Part shown: in pieces, positions 8,761 through 20,035 of the stretch
How positions within the stretch are numbered: the first letter of the stretch is position 1
Layout: every line of letters starts with the position of its first letter
Assembly (NCBI RefSeq): GCF_003258515.1
Contig: NZ_QGEH01000001.1
Span: 2,542,001 to 2,606,000, forward strand
Direction of reading: 5' to 3'
Source of the DNA: Marinobacter bohaiensis
GTDB lineage: Bacteria; Pseudomonadota; Gammaproteobacteria; Pseudomonadales; Oleiphilaceae
DNA: 64,000 bases
The notes under the pieces: generated by a model
Seen by the model: only the letters and a program-made list of their open reading frames with translations
Told to the model about the DNA's origin: nothing
The model's database searches: none
Translations under genes and position numbers: made by a program

Positions 8761-11028
8761 TCAGACAGCTTCGGCGGGTTCGTTCTCGTACTCGAAAACC
8801 AGTTCGTCGTTCTCGAGATGGATATGAACCTCCCCTCCCGTCTCGGCCAGGGCTCCGAACAGGATCTGCTCGGCCAGCGGCCGCTTGATCTTGTCCTGGA
8901 TCAGGCGCGACATTGGGCGGGCGCCCATGGTCACGTCGTAGCCCTTCTCGGCGAGCCAGAGCTTGGCGTCATCGTCCACATGCAGGACAACGCGCTTCTC
9001 ATCCAACTGCGCCTGAAGCTCGGTGAGGAACTTGTCCACCACGTGGGTGATGGTGTCCCGCTGCAGATCGGCAAACTGGATGATGCCGTCCAGGCGATTG
9101 CGGAACTCCGGCGTGAAGGTCTTGGTGATCACTTCCATGCCGTCGGTGCTGTGATCCTGCTCGCTGAAGCCGATCGAGCGACGCGTCATGGTCTCGGCAC
9201 CGGCGTTGGTGGTCATCACCAGGATCACGTGGCGGAAATCCGCCTTGCGGCCGTTGTTGTCGGTCAGCGTGCCGTGATCCATCACCTGCAGCAGCAGGTT
9301 GAACACTTCCGGATGCGCCTTCTCGATCTCGTCCAGCAGCAGGACGCAATGCGGCTGCTTGTTGACCGCCTCGGTCAGCAAACCGCCCTGATCGAAGCCG
9401 ACGTAGCCGGGAGGCGCACCGATCAGCCGCGACACGGTGTGACGCTCCATGTACTCGGACATATCGAAGCGCACCAGCTCGATCCCCAGGATTTTGGCCA
9501 ACTGCCGGGTGACCTCGGTCTTACCGACCCCGGTGGGGCCGGAAAACAGGAACGCCCCTTCCGGCTTCTCCGGTGCCTTCAGGCCCGCCCGCGCCAGCTT
9601 GATGGCGGTGGACAGGGACTCTATGGCACGGTCCTGACCGAACACCACCATCTTGAGATCCCGCTCCAGGTTGCGCAGCAGATCCTTATCGCTGGTGGAT
9701 ACGCTCTTCGGCGGAATTCGCGCGATGGTGGCCACCACGTCCTCAATCGAGGAGACACCGATGACCTTGCGGCGCTTGTTGCTCGGCATCAGGCGCTGAC
9801 GGGCACCGGCCTCGTCGATCACGTCGATGGCTTTGTCCGGCAGGTGCCGGTCGGTGATGTAACGATCCGCCAGCTCAGCCGCCACGCGCAGGGCCTTGTC
9901 CGTGTACTTGAGGTCGTGATGCTTCTCGAAGTGGGACTTCAGGCCGCGCAGGATCTGGTAGGTATCCTCGACGCTGGGCTCGTTGACATCGATCTTCTGG
10001 AAACGGCGCGCCAGGGCGCTGTCTTTCTCGAAGATACCGCGGAATTCTGAGAAGGTCGTGGAGCCGATGCAACGGATCTCCCCGGAACTCAGCAGTGGCT
10101 TGAGCAGGTTGGAGGCGTCCATGACGCCACCCGATGCCGACCCAGCACCGATAATCGTATGAATCTCGTCAATAAAGAGAATCGCATGATCCTCTTTCTT
10201 GAGCTCGGCCAGAAGCCCCTTGAAGCGCTTCTCGAAGTCGCCACGGTACTTGGTGCCCGCCAGCAGCGCGCCCAGGTCCAGGGAATAGACCACGGCGTCG
10301 GAAATCACGTCCGGCACCTGACCGTCGACCACCCGCTTGGCCAGACCTTCGGCGATGGCGGTCTTGCCGACGCCGGCCTCGCCGACCAGCAGCGGGTTGT
10401 TCTTGCGGCGCCGCACCAGAATCTGCACCACCCGCTCGACTTCGTGCTCGCGACCGATCAGCGGATCGATGCGGCCCTGCCGGGCCTGCTCGTTCAGGTT
10501 GGTGGCATAGCTCTCCAGCGGCTTGGAGGACGTTCCGTCCTCGCCCACCTCTTCCTGGGTATGGTCGGTGCCTTCCTGCTCTTCTCCGCCCTGAACCCGG
10601 GAAATACCGTGGGATACGTAATTGACGACATCAATCCGGGCAATGTTCTGCTTCTTCAGCACATACACAGCCTGACTTTCCTGCTCACTGAAGATGGCCA
10701 CCAACACATTGGCCCCGGTTACTTCCTTCTTGCCGGAAGACTGGACATGGAAGACAGCCCGCTGCAGCACACGCTGGAAACCGAGCGTCGGTTGGGTTTC
10801 ACGCTCACTGTCGTTATGGGGAATCAGGGGCGTGGTCGAATCCACGAACTCCAGAAGCTCTTCCTGGAGTCGCTGCAGATCTGCGCCGCATGCCTTGAGC
10901 ACACCGATGGCAGAGTCATTGTCCAGCAGAGCCAACAACAAGTGCTCCACCGTCATGAACTCGTGCCGCTTGTCACGGGCATTCTTGAACGCAGTATTCA
11001 GCGTGATTTCCAGATCTTTACTTAGCAT
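8761..11028 (-). CDS. clpA: ATP-dependent Clp protease ATP-binding subunit ClpA
   Basis: Hexameric AAA+ unfoldase that feeds substrates, including ClpS-delivered N-degron proteins, to ClpP. It has 755 residues: an N-domain (about 1-145, [11 protein letters not shown]...[14 protein letters not shown]), an acidic linker, D1 with Walker A GEAGVGKT (about 216-223) and ILFIDEIHT, and D2 with Walker A GPTGVGKT (about 497-504) and [13 protein letters not shown]. It ends in the usual LAEQILFG region plus an acidic tail. The start is the ATG at 11028 rather than the TTG four codons upstream, and matches the ClpA N-terminus. It is directly downstream of clpS (18 bp gap). Confidence 0.97.
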   Translation of the reverse strand: MLSKDLEITLNTAFKNARDKRHEFMTVEHLLLALLDNDSAIGVLKACGADLQRLQEELLEFVDSTTPLIPHNDSERETQPTLGFQRVLQRAVFHVQSSGKKEVTGANVLVAIFSEQESQAVYVLKKQNIARIDVVNYVSHGISRVQGGEEQEGTDHTQEEVGEDGTSSKPLESYATNLNEQARQGRIDPLIGREHEVERVVQILVRRRKNNPLLVGEAGVGKTAIAEGLAKRVVDGQVPDVISDAVVYSLDLGALLAGTKYRGDFEKRFKGLLAELKKEDHAILFIDEIHTIIGAGSASGGVMDASNLLKPLLSSGEIRCIGSTTFSEFRGIFEKDSALARRFQKIDVNEPSVEDTYQILRGLKSHFEKHHDLKYTDKALRVAAELADRYITDRHLPDKAIDVIDEAGARQRLMPSNKRRKVIGVSSIEDVVATIARIPPKSVSTSDKDLLRNLERDLKMVVFGQDRAIESLSTAIKLARAGLKAPEKPEGAFLFSGPTGVGKTEVTRQLAKILGIELVRFDMSEYMERHTVSRLIGAPPGYVGFDQGGLLTEAVNKQPHCVLLLDEIEKAHPEVFNLLLQVMDHGTLTDNNGRKADFRHVILVMTTNAGAETMTRRSIGFSEQDHSTDGMEVITKTFTPEFRNRLDGIIQFADLQRDTITHVVDKFLTELQAQLDEKRVVLHVDDDAKLWLAEKGYDVTMGARPMSRLIQDKIKRPLAEQILFGALAETGGEVHIHLENDELVFEYENEPAEAV

Positions 11029-11046
11029 GGGCCACCCCAAGGTCTA

Positions 11047-11409
11047 TCAGTCCGCACGTTCAATCTCGCAAAGCAGCGGGTGCTCACACTCCGAAGAGTA
11101 CTGGTTCACCTGTGCCGCTTTGGTCTCCGCGATGTCACGGGTGTACACCCCACATACAGCTTTTCCCTGCGTATGGACGAGCAGCATCACCTGCGTCGCC
11201 TTTTCTTCGTTCATTGCGAAGAATTTCATCAGGACATCAACGACGAAATCCATCGGCGTGTAATCGTCATTGAGTAACACGACCCGAAATCGCGCCGGGC
11301 GTTTCAGGGCCGGTTTCTCAGGAGAAGTCACCAGACCGTCGTCGTGATCCGGATCCTGATCATGATCCCCCTGATTCAATATTAGTAGAGAATTCTCGAT
11401 GTTCCGCAT
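11047..11409 (-). CDS. clpS: ATP-dependent Clp protease adapter ClpS
   Basis: N-recognin adapter that binds N-terminal Leu, Phe, Trp and Tyr and delivers such proteins to ClpA. 120 residues: a disordered N-terminal arm (acidic DQDPDHDD) and the core starting [21 protein letters not shown]. The conserved NDDYTPM and the [20 protein letters not shown] block complete the fold. It is encoded just upstream of clpA on the same strand, in one transcript, and divergent from cspD. The start ATG at 11409 gives a normal length, though its ribosome site is weak. Confidence 0.95.
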   Translation of the reverse strand: MRNIENSLLILNQGDHDQDPDHDDGLVTSPEKPALKRPARFRVVLLNDDYTPMDFVVDVLMKFFAMNEEKATQVMLLVHTQGKAVCGVYTRDIAETKAAQVNQYSSECEHPLLCEIERAD

Positions 11410-11739
11410 GGTTCGTTCCGGAATTTAGATGCTCGCCTGCTGGCCGAGTTCCGCTCTTGAATGAAGGTGGTTCCCCTGACGAACGTTTTCAAGACGAGGC
11501 AGGTTAAACCTTGTTTATCGACGTCATCATCTTAACGCCTGAGCCGCCCCGCCAACCAGTTTTTTGCCTATTGACTCTGTGGAAATATTGGTCAAGAGTA
11601 GGTACTGCTATTGTAAAATTATGTAAACCCGGAAGCCGCACCATCCGGCACCGCATCGACTACACTATTATTCTGTTTCGGCATTTGTAACTTAATGAAA
11701 AGCAATAATAAGACGAGCAGGAAACCAAGGGAGTGAATC
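11410..11739. other. Divergent clpS / cspD intergenic region
   Basis: 330 bases without a gene. The cspD-proximal part is AT-rich for this genome, with several TATTAT- and TAAAAT-like hexamers (for example around 11610-11625 and 11661-11671), none with a convincing -35. It must hold the promoters of clpS (minus) and cspD (plus) and a long cspD leader. I see no small ORF or structured RNA that I could name. Confidence 0.5.
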
Positions 11740-12060
11740 ATGCCTCAAGGCAAAGTGAAGTGGTTCAATAACGCCAAGGGTTACGGCTTCATTATCGAGG
11801 ATGGCGGCAGCGAAGACCTGTTTGCTCATTTCTCGGCTGTCCAGATGGAAGGCTACAAGACACTGAAAGCCGGCCAGACGGTCAGTTTCGATAAGAAGCC
11901 CAGTGACAAGGGAACCCACGCGGTCAACATCGTCCCTCTTGATCGCCTGGAAAAGCGGGAGCCTACGCAGAGCAAGGCAGCAAACTCCGATCACGCGGAA
12001 TCGCGATCGGAGCGCTCGGAAACCGCCAACGACAGTCAGATGCGAACGGCCCACGCCTGA
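11740..12060 (+). CDS. cspD: Cold-shock-domain protein, CspD-like, with C-terminal extension
   Basis: 106 residues. Residues 1-68 are a full cold-shock domain: [15 protein letters not shown] (RNP1), DLFAHFSAV (RNP2) and the GQTVSFD strand. This single-strand nucleic-acid-binding fold, next to clpS-clpA, corresponds to CspD, a stationary-phase DNA-replication inhibitor in E. coli. Residues 69-106 are an unusual polar tail ([21 protein letters not shown] and on), about 30 residues longer than E. coli CspD. AAGGGAG precedes the ATG at good spacing. The domain is certain; the functional equivalence to CspD is inferred from position. Confidence 0.88.
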   Translation: MPQGKVKWFNNAKGYGFIIEDGGSEDLFAHFSAVQMEGYKTLKAGQTVSFDKKPSDKGTHAVNIVPLDRLEKREPTQSKAANSDHAESRSERSETANDSQMRTAHA

Positions 12061-12412
12061 CGCCGGCTACAGGGATTACCAACCGGCCAAGCGTCGGCTA
12101 AGCAATGAATAAAGCGGTCTGACTTTGGTCAGATCACCCTCAAACTTCGTGCTGGAGAACGGACAACCCGGCACAACAACGCAGTCTATTTGCCGAAAGC
12201 CGGTGCGTGATGCACCGGCTTTTTTATGGGCGGATGTCCTTATGAGCGACTATCGCTCGTAACCGTGCCCGGCACCCACTGAACCGTCCCGCGCGGCGGC
12301 GCCTGTAACAGGCCGATGACCGCCCGGTCATAGTGATCGCCGCCACCGTCTTGTAAGATCAGTAATCGAATTCATCCGGCGGCATCACTCCGCCTCTGCC
12401 AGCAGAGCATCG
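12061..12412. other. Gene-free gap between cspD and rluE
   Basis: 352 bases with no supported ORF. It contains the hairpin terminator at 12196-12225 and, further on, a GC-rich stretch leading to rluE. In related genomes this slot commonly holds icd (isocitrate dehydrogenase), with rluE divergent from it in E. coli; icd is not in this window. Confidence 0.5.
12196..12225 (+). terminator. Rho-independent terminator downstream of cspD
   Basis: AAAGCCGGTGC (12196-12206) pairs with GCACCGGCTTT (12212-12222), followed by further T. It lies 135 bases past the cspD stop. Confidence 0.82.
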
Positions 12413-13021
12413 ATGGCCAACCTGATTCTCCTCAACAAGCCGTACAACGTACTGTGTCAGTTCACCGACCCTGAGGGGCGTCCAACCCTGGCCGATTATG
12501 TGCCCCATCGCGACGTCTACCCGGCTGGGCGGCTCGACTTCGATTCCGAGGGACTGGTGCTGCTGACGGATGACGGCCAACTCCAGCATCGGATTGCCTC
12601 GCCGCGCCAGAAGATGGCGAAAACCTACTGGGTGCAGGTCGATGGCGCCATCGATGACGCGGCGCTTGAGCGCCTCGCCGCCGGCGTGGACCTGAAGGAC
12701 GGCCCCAGCCGTCCGGCCAGGGCCAGGCGTCTGGAAGACCCGGACATCTGGCCGCGCCAGCCGCCGGTGCGTTACCGCGCCAACGTGCCCACCAGTTGGA
12801 TTGAACTCACGCTAACCGAGGGTCGCAACCGCCAGGTACGTCGCATGACCGCCGCCGTTGGCTTTCCGACCCTCCGCCTGATCCGGCGCTCGATCGGCGA
12901 CTGGTCCATCGACAAGCTGGCGCCCGGTGAAAGCCGCCACCTCAGTATCCATTTACCCCGATCGTCCGGCGCACCCCGCCAGCGCCGGGGCGCGTCGCGG
13001 TCCAACAGAAGGAAGACCTGA
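12413..13021 (+). CDS. rluE: 23S rRNA pseudouridine synthase RluE
   Basis: RsuA/RluB/E/F-family pseudouridine synthase; the E. coli enzyme makes pseudouridine 2457 in 23S rRNA. 202 residues. It begins LILLNKPYNVLCQFT and has the catalytic motif AGRLDFDSEGLVLLT with Asp at residue 42. KTYWVQVDG and GRNRQVRRMTAAVGFPTLRLIR follow. There is no S4 domain, as expected for RluE. A basic tail (RQRRGASRSNRRK) may help RNA binding. It is immediately followed by nudJ with no gap, as in E. coli (rluE-nudJ-mnmA-hflD-purB). Confidence 0.92.
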   Translation: MANLILLNKPYNVLCQFTDPEGRPTLADYVPHRDVYPAGRLDFDSEGLVLLTDDGQLQHRIASPRQKMAKTYWVQVDGAIDDAALERLAAGVDLKDGPSRPARARRLEDPDIWPRQPPVRYRANVPTSWIELTLTEGRNRQVRRMTAAVGFPTLRLIRRSIGDWSIDKLAPGESRHLSIHLPRSSGAPRQRRGASRSNRRKT

Positions 13022-13468
13022 ATGACCTGGAAGCCACACGCCACCGTTGCCGTCGTTACCGAGAAAGACGGTCGATTCCTGATGGTCGAAGAGCGCAGCA
13101 ATGGACTGGTCGTCTTCAATCAGCCGGCCGGCCATGTGGAAGAGAACGAAACCATCCTGGAGGCGGCCTGCCGGGAAGCCCTTGAGGAAACCGGCTGGCA
13201 GGTCGAGCCGCGCCACTTTCTGGGGCTGTACACCTACCAGGCGCCGGCGACCGGCAAAACATACTATCGCATGTGCTTCGTCGCCGAGGCGCTGACTCAT
13301 GAGACCGACGAACTGGACGACGACATCATCGCCGCCCACTGGCTCACCTACGAAGAGCTCAAGGAGCAGTCGGAAAAACTGCGCAGCCCTCTGGTGATGC
13401 GCTGCATTGAGGATTATCTGGCCGGCCGCCGTTTCCCGCTGTCGGTGATCATCGATCCGGCGGCCTGA
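13022..13468 (+). CDS. nudJ: Nudix hydrolase, NudJ-type phosphatase
   Basis: 148 residues. A complete Nudix box, G-x5-E-x7-REU-x-EE-x-GU, spans residues 37-59 (GHVEEN...REALEETGW). Known NudJ acts on hydroxymethylpyrimidine pyrophosphate, thiamine pyrophosphate and nucleoside di- and triphosphates. The ATG directly abuts the rluE stop (TGAATG), so the pair is co-translated. Family and neighbourhood agree; substrate is taken from the E. coli enzyme. Confidence 0.92.
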   Translation: MTWKPHATVAVVTEKDGRFLMVEERSNGLVVFNQPAGHVEENETILEAACREALEETGWQVEPRHFLGLYTYQAPATGKTYYRMCFVAEALTHETDELDDDIIAAHWLTYEELKEQSEKLRSPLVMRCIEDYLAGRRFPLSVIIDPAA

Positions 13469-13579
13469 TCCTGAGGCCGGTCGGGGCGGACGTGCTACTA
13501 CGGATCACCCGGCGCCGCAAACCTGTTAGAATGCGCGTCATTCAACACACATTTGCGAGCAACTGCGTCCGCCACCGTT

Positions 13580-14725
13580 ATGACTGAGTCCGCGTCCAGC
13601 GCCAACCAAAACACCCGCGTCATCGTCGGCATGTCCGGCGGTGTTGACTCCTCCGTCGCCGCCCTCCTCCTGCAGGAACAGGGATACACCGTCGAGGGGC
13701 TGTTCATGAAAAACTGGGACGAAGACGACGGCACGGAATACTGCACCGCCATGACCGACCTGGCCGACGCCCAGGCGGTGGCCGACAGGATCGGCATCAA
13801 ACTGCACACCGCCAGCTTTGCCGCCGAGTACTGGGATCGCGTGTTTGAGCACTTCCTGTCGGAATATCGGGCCGGACGCACCCCGAACCCGGATATCCTG
13901 TGCAACAAGGAAGTGAAGTTCCGCGCCTTCCTCGACTACGCCGTGACCCTGGGCGCCGACTACATCGCCACTGGCCACTACGCCCGCCGCCGCATCACCG
14001 ATGACGGCCGCGCGCAGCTGATCAAGGGCCTGGACGACAACAAGGACCAGAGCTACTTCCTGCACGCTGTTTCCGGTGAACGCATTGCGCGCACCCTGTT
14101 TCCGGTTGGCGAGATCGAGAAGCCGGAAGTGCGCGGCATCGCCGAGAAAGCGGGTCTGGTCACCCACGACAAGAAGGATTCCACCGGCATCTGCTTCATT
14201 GGTGAACGCAAGTTCCGGGATTTCCTCAAACAGTACATTCCGGCCCAGCCGGGAAACATCGAAACGCCGGACGGCGACGTCATTGGCCGCCACCAGGGCC
14301 TGATGTACCACACCATCGGCCAGCGACAGGGTCTGGGTATCGGCGGACTGAGCCACTACAACGACGATCCCTGGTACGTGGCGGAGAAAGACCTGGACCG
14401 CAACGTGCTGATCGCCGTGCAGGGCAAGCAGCATCCGCTGCTGTTCTCCCGCGGGCTGACCAGCGGCCCCATTGACTGGGTGGCGGGCGAGCCGCCGGCG
14501 AAGGAATTCCGCTGCCATGCCAAGACCCGCTACCGCCAGCCTGACCAGGCCTGCACCGTCACGGTGACCGACGCGGGCACCCGCGTGGTTTTTGACGACG
14601 CCCAGCGCGCCGTCACCCCCGGTCAATCGGTGGTGTTCTACGACGGCGACATCTGCCTTGGTGGCGGCGTGATCGAAACCACGTGGCGCGATGAAGCGCC
14701 CGGCCTGGACCGGACCGCATCCTGA
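13580..14725 (+). CDS. mnmA: tRNA-specific 2-thiouridylase MnmA
   Basis: Thiolates U34 of tRNA for Lys, Glu and Gln using sulfur relayed by the Tus proteins (a tusA gene is at 34.8 kb). 381 residues: PP-loop GMSGGVDSS (17-25), [11 protein letters not shown], catalytic C108 in [12 protein letters not shown] and C205 in [10 protein letters not shown], then the C-terminal barrel domains. The start is the ATG at 13580; the longer reading begins with a TTG and adds nine unlikely residues. TTAGAAT at about 13526 may be its -10 element. Confidence 0.96.
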   Translation: MTESASSANQNTRVIVGMSGGVDSSVAALLLQEQGYTVEGLFMKNWDEDDGTEYCTAMTDLADAQAVADRIGIKLHTASFAAEYWDRVFEHFLSEYRAGRTPNPDILCNKEVKFRAFLDYAVTLGADYIATGHYARRRITDDGRAQLIKGLDDNKDQSYFLHAVSGERIARTLFPVGEIEKPEVRGIAEKAGLVTHDKKDSTGICFIGERKFRDFLKQYIPAQPGNIETPDGDVIGRHQGLMYHTIGQRQGLGIGGLSHYNDDPWYVAEKDLDRNVLIAVQGKQHPLLFSRGLTSGPIDWVAGEPPAKEFRCHAKTRYRQPDQACTVTVTDAGTRVVFDDAQRAVTPGQSVVFYDGDICLGGGVIETTWRDEAPGLDRTAS

Positions 14726-14796
14726 GCCGACGGTGTCGCTGAAAGACGACCACCGGGCACCCCATTTCCCGCTAACCCGACAGACGTGAGGTGACG

Positions 14797-15438
14797 TTGA
14801 GCCGCTCACTGGAAGATCAGACCCTGGCCCTGGCCGGCGTGTTTCAAGCCGCCGAACTGGTGCAACAGATTGCCCACCAGGGCCAATGCGCGCAGTCCAC
14901 GTTCGAGACCTGCATTCGCTCCCTGTTCATGACCGATCCTCCCAACACGCTCAGCGTCTATGGCGAACTGCGTGACCTGCGGGAAGGCCTGTCGGTCCTG
15001 CACGGTCTGATGCAGAAGCAGGACGGCCAGCAGGACGTGGAAATCCTGCGCTACACCCTGAACCTGATCCACCTGGAAGCGCGCCTGCGCAAGCAGCCGG
15101 ACATGATGGACGTCATCGGCAGCCGCATCGACCAGGCCCGCCACACCGCTGAGCATTTCGGCTACAACCACATCAATCTGATCAACAACCTGGCGTCGAT
15201 CTACACCGACACCATCAGCACCTTCCGTCTGCGCATCCAGGTCACCGGCGACCCCAACCAGCTGCGGGTCGAGGAAAACGCCGCGCGGGTGCGCGCCCTG
15301 CTCCTGGCCGGCATCCGCTCCGCCGTGCTCTGGCGGCAGCTGGGTGGGCGCCGCTGGCACCTGGTGTTCTACCGCAAGCGTGTGGTGGAGACCGCCAGGC
15401 GACTTTCGGAGCAGGCCAACCAGGCCGTTTTTCACTGA
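14797..15438 (+). CDS. hflD: HflD homolog (high-frequency lysogenization regulator family)
   Basis: About 213 residues, mostly helical, membrane-associated in E. coli, where it binds lambda CII; its housekeeping role is unclear. Family features: early LALAGVFQAAELVQQIAHQG, then FETCIRSLF, LNLIHLEARLRK, and the end LWRQLGGRRWHLVFYRKRVVETAR. I place the start at TTG 14797 because GAGGTG sits six to seven bases before it; a GTG at 14791 would add two residues but overlap that site. It lies between mnmA and purB exactly as in E. coli. Confidence 0.88.
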   Translation: MSRSLEDQTLALAGVFQAAELVQQIAHQGQCAQSTFETCIRSLFMTDPPNTLSVYGELRDLREGLSVLHGLMQKQDGQQDVEILRYTLNLIHLEARLRKQPDMMDVIGSRIDQARHTAEHFGYNHINLINNLASIYTDTISTFRLRIQVTGDPNQLRVEENAARVRALLLAGIRSAVLWRQLGGRRWHLVFYRKRVVETARRLSEQANQAVFH

Positions 15439-15522
15439 ACCGCGCCGCCGGGTGGTGTATCATAGGCGCCATTTTCCAGCGTGGGTGATCACCGCGAGCG
15501 CCCACGCATCCCGCATCGATGA

Positions 15523-16925
<1,403 letters not shown>

Positions 16926-16926
<1 letters not shown>

Positions 16927-18077
16927 TGCAGCTTCCCGGTGGCCTCGACGTCGATGTCTTCCTGCGCGATTACTGGCAGAAGAAGCCGCTCGTTATCCGT
17001 CAGGCCTTTCCCGGCCTGACCTGCCCGGTGACACCGGACGAACTGGCCGGCCTGGCCTGCGAGGAGGCGGTGGAGTCCCGCATCGTCGTCGAGAACGATG
17101 GCGGACGCCCCTGGCAGCTGGAGAACGGCCCGTTCCAGCCGGAGCGGTTCGAGCAGTTGCCGGCGACCCACTGGACCCTGCTGGTGCAGGGTCTGGACCA
17201 CTGGGTGCCGGAGCTGGCCCCGTTACTGGACCGCTTCCGCTTCATCCCCAACTGGCGTCTCGACGACATCATGGCCAGCTACGCGCCGCAAGGCGGCAAC
17301 GTCGGTCCCCACTACGACCAGTACGACGTGTTCCTGCTGCAGGCGGAAGGCCATCGGGAATGGCAGTTCGGCGGCCAGTGCGATGAAACCTCGCCCCGCG
17401 TGGACGGCACGCCGCTGCGCATCCTCAAGGATTGGCAACCGGAAGAAACCGTGGTGCTGGCGCCGGGGGACATGCTCTATATCCCGCCCGGCGTGGGCCA
17501 TCACGGCATCGCCCAGGACGATTGCATCACCCTGTCCATCGGCTTCCGCGCGCCCAGCCACGACGACATTCTCACCGGCTTCAGCGACTTCCTGTGCAAC
17601 CAGCCCGGCGCCGAGCAGCTGCTGCGCGACCCGGACCTGGCACCCCAGGACAATCCCGGCCTGGTCAGCGATGCCGCCGTTGATGGCGTCAAGGCGATTG
17701 TCGAGAATGCACTGCGCCGGGAAGACCTGCTGGCCCTGTGGCTGGGCCAGTACAGCACCGCGCCCAAGAGCGCCCAGATCGTGCAGCCTCCAGAAGAAGC
17801 GCTGGACGCCGAGCAGCTTGGCGCGGCCCTCGAAGACGGTTTTACGCTGCGCTGGAATGAAGGATCGCGCTTCGCCTACCGCCCCATGGACGACCGGATT
17901 GCCCTGTTCGTGGACGGTGAACGCTACCTGCTGAACGGCGACGCTCGCTGGATCGCCCCCCTGCTCTGCGCCCGTCACCAGCCGGACCCGGCACGGATGC
18001 GTGAAGCCGCCGCGGACCCGGCCCTCGCTGGCCTGCTCGTCACACTGATCAACCAAGGCAGCCTGTACCTGGAATGA
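16926..18077 (+). CDS. roxA: Ribosomal protein uL16 3-hydroxylase (JmjC/cupin oxygenase RoxA, YcfD)
   Basis: Fe(II)/2-oxoglutarate-dependent oxygenase; E. coli YcfD hydroxylates an arginine of ribosomal protein uL16. 383 residues. The N-terminus DVDVFLRDYWQKKPLVIRQAF is the family opening. Metal ligands H129 and D131 lie in GPHYDQYDVFLLQ, with the third histidine at about 192 in PPGVGHHG. GDMLYIPPG is typical, and the C-terminal winged-helix part is present. It is coupled to purB (1-base overlap) and to the GNAT gene downstream (4-base overlap). Confidence 0.93.
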
Positions 18078-19036
18078 CACTGAAGATTCGCAAATACAGC
18101 TGGCAGCTGGCGCCGGCCTCGATCAAGGCCATTCGTCAGCAGGTGTTCATCGACGAACAGGGTGTCCCGCCCGAGCTGGAGTGGGACGATACGGACGAGG
18201 TGTCCGATCATTTCGTCGCGGTCCTGCCGGACAACACGCCGGTGGCGGTCGCCCGCCTGGTGCCGTCGATCACCGACATCGGCCGCATCGGACGCATGGC
18301 GGTCGTCAAGGAGCACCGGGGTAAGGGCTACGGCGAGCAGCTGTTGCGCCACCTGATGGCAGAAGGCGCCGAACAGTTCAGCGAACTCTGGCTCAGCGCC
18401 CAGCAATACGCGGTGCCCTTCTACGAGAAGCTGGGCTTCCATGTATGCTCCACGCCTTACGACGACGCCGGCATACCGCATCTGGACATGCGCTGTCTGG
18501 CCGCGACCCAGATTATCGAGTCCGGCCGGGAACAGGCTCCAACCATCGCTGGGCGCGATGACGCCACCTGGCATTTTGCCCAGGAGAATGATTTTACCGA
18601 TTTGCTGGACACGATCGCCGGTCAGGCCAACCAGCGCCTCTGGCTCTACGACCGCCTGCTGGATCACGACCTCTACGACCGCGAGCGTCTGCGGGACATT
18701 TTCTCCGCCATGGCGCGGCGTCACCGGGTCTGCGAGATCCGCCTGCTGGTCCACGACGACAAGCCGCTGGTCCAGCGCCGCCACCAGATTGTGCAGCTGA
18801 TGCGCCGACTGCCCAGCAAGATCGAGTTGCGCCTGGTCAATGACGACTACCCGGCCGAAGACGCGCCTTTCCTGATTGGCGATCGCGAGACCATCGCCTG
18901 GCGCCACGGTTTCGACACCCTGGAAGGCTGGGCCCGGTTCAGCGACTCCGGGCGGGTCAAACTCCAGGCGGAGGCCTTCCAGCGTATGTGGGATACGGCC
19001 CGCCCGTCCCTGGAGCTGCGCGAACTACCGCTCTGA
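18074..19036 (+). CDS. Two-domain GNAT acetyltransferase
   Basis: 320 residues. Residues 1-145 form a GNAT domain of the ElaA type: IRQQVFIDEQGVP, then the acetyl-CoA loop RMAVVKEHRGKGYGEQLL and QQYAVPFYEKLGF. Residues 150-320 form a second domain of unknown role (TWHFAQENDFTDLLDTIAGQ...RLWLYDRLLDHDLYD), reminiscent of the phospholipase-D-like C-terminal part seen in similar Pseudomonas proteins; that likeness is a by-eye impression. The ATG overlaps the roxA stop (ATGA). Its 3' end overlaps the convergent LysR gene by 12 bases. Substrate unknown. Confidence 0.85.
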   Translation: MTLKIRKYSWQLAPASIKAIRQQVFIDEQGVPPELEWDDTDEVSDHFVAVLPDNTPVAVARLVPSITDIGRIGRMAVVKEHRGKGYGEQLLRHLMAEGAEQFSELWLSAQQYAVPFYEKLGFHVCSTPYDDAGIPHLDMRCLAATQIIESGREQAPTIAGRDDATWHFAQENDFTDLLDTIAGQANQRLWLYDRLLDHDLYDRERLRDIFSAMARRHRVCEIRLLVHDDKPLVQRRHQIVQLMRRLPSKIELRLVNDDYPAEDAPFLIGDRETIAWRHGFDTLEGWARFSDSGRVKLQAEAFQRMWDTARPSLELRELPL

Positions 19037-20035
19037 CTGCAGACTCGGCTGCGGCCCCTGGTTTTCGAAGGGCCGGCCGAAGTCGGCAAATTCCTCATCC
19101 ACCTCGGCCGCCACATCCACAATCAGGCGGCGCAGCCACTGGTGATCCGGGTTGTGCTGGAGCAGCGGGCTCCAGGCCATTTTCAGTTCGAACGGGGGGA
19201 TCCGGAATGGCGGCACTTTCACCACCAGGTTGGCGTTGTGCTGCTGAAGCCAGGCGGCCCGGCTGGGTAGCGTGGCGATCAGGTCGTGTTGCTCGGCCAG
19301 CAACATCGCCACCTGATAATGACGGGTAAATACCGAAATCCGCCGCTTGCGCCCCATCAGACCCAGCGCTTCGTCCACCCAACCCAGCCGCTGCACGTCC
19401 TGCGGGTTGACCCCGACGCCCACCCCAAACCCGGTCTTGCTGACCCAGATGTGACTGGCGTCAAGGTAGGTGTCGAGGGTAAATGGCTCGCGCAGGATCG
19501 GGTTGTGCGCGCTCATCAGGCAGGCGAAATACTCGGTCCACAGGGTTTTCTGGTGGAACGACTGCGGCAGCTTGTCGAAACGGTTGATGGCCATGTCCAG
19601 CCGCCCCTGCTCCACATCGGGGAAGCTCACGTCACTGGGCGTCAGCACGTCCAGCGTCACATTTGGCGCTTCCTGGCGGATACGGCGAAGGACCCGGGGG
19701 ATCAGGCAGGATTCGGCGTAATCACTGGCCATGATACGGAACACCCGGTTACTGTCCGCGGCGGAGAATTCGGACTTGGCCTGCACCGCCCGCTCTATGT
19801 CCGAGAGCACGCTACGCACCAGCGGTTTAAGCTCTAGCGCCCTTTCGGTGGCCGTCATCCCCTCACTGGTGCGCACCAGCAGAGGGTCTTCGAACAGATC
19901 GCGAAGGCGGCGCAGGCCGTTGCTCATGGCCGGCTGGGTAATACCCAGGTGATTGGCCGCCTTGGTGACGTTCTTTTCGCGCAACAACACGTCGAGATAG
20001 ACCAGAAGATTCAGGTCGACGCGGGAAATATCCAT
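19025..20035 (-). CDS. LysR-family transcriptional regulator
   Basis: 336 residues. An N-terminal winged helix-turn-helix (VDLNLLVYLDVLLREKNVTKAA, HLGITQPAMSNGLRRLRDLFEDPLLVR) and a type-2 periplasmic-binding-like effector domain follow. The pattern 'NLLVYLDVLL...E.NVTKAA' is that of the NodD/PcpR-like branch, whose members often respond to aromatic or other small ligands. The ATG at 20035 is preferred over TTG 20041. The gene faces the unknown 258-residue protein divergently, the usual layout for a LysR target, but no target can be named. Confidence 0.88.
   Translation of the reverse strand: MDISRVDLNLLVYLDVLLREKNVTKAANHLGITQPAMSNGLRRLRDLFEDPLLVRTSEGMTATERALELKPLVRSVLSDIERAVQAKSEFSAADSNRVFRIMASDYAESCLIPRVLRRIRQEAPNVTLDVLTPSDVSFPDVEQGRLDMAINRFDKLPQSFHQKTLWTEYFACLMSAHNPILREPFTLDTYLDASHIWVSKTGFGVGVGVNPQDVQRLGWVDEALGLMGRKRRISVFTRHYQVAMLLAEQHDLIATLPSRAAWLQQHNANLVVKVPPFRIPPFELKMAWSPLLQHNPDHQWLRRLIVDVAAEVDEEFADFGRPFENQGPQPSLQSER

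Noticed and set aside
8626-10050. 474-residue open frame opposite clpA
   Set aside because: It starts in the infA/clpA terminators and is antisense to a complete ClpA.
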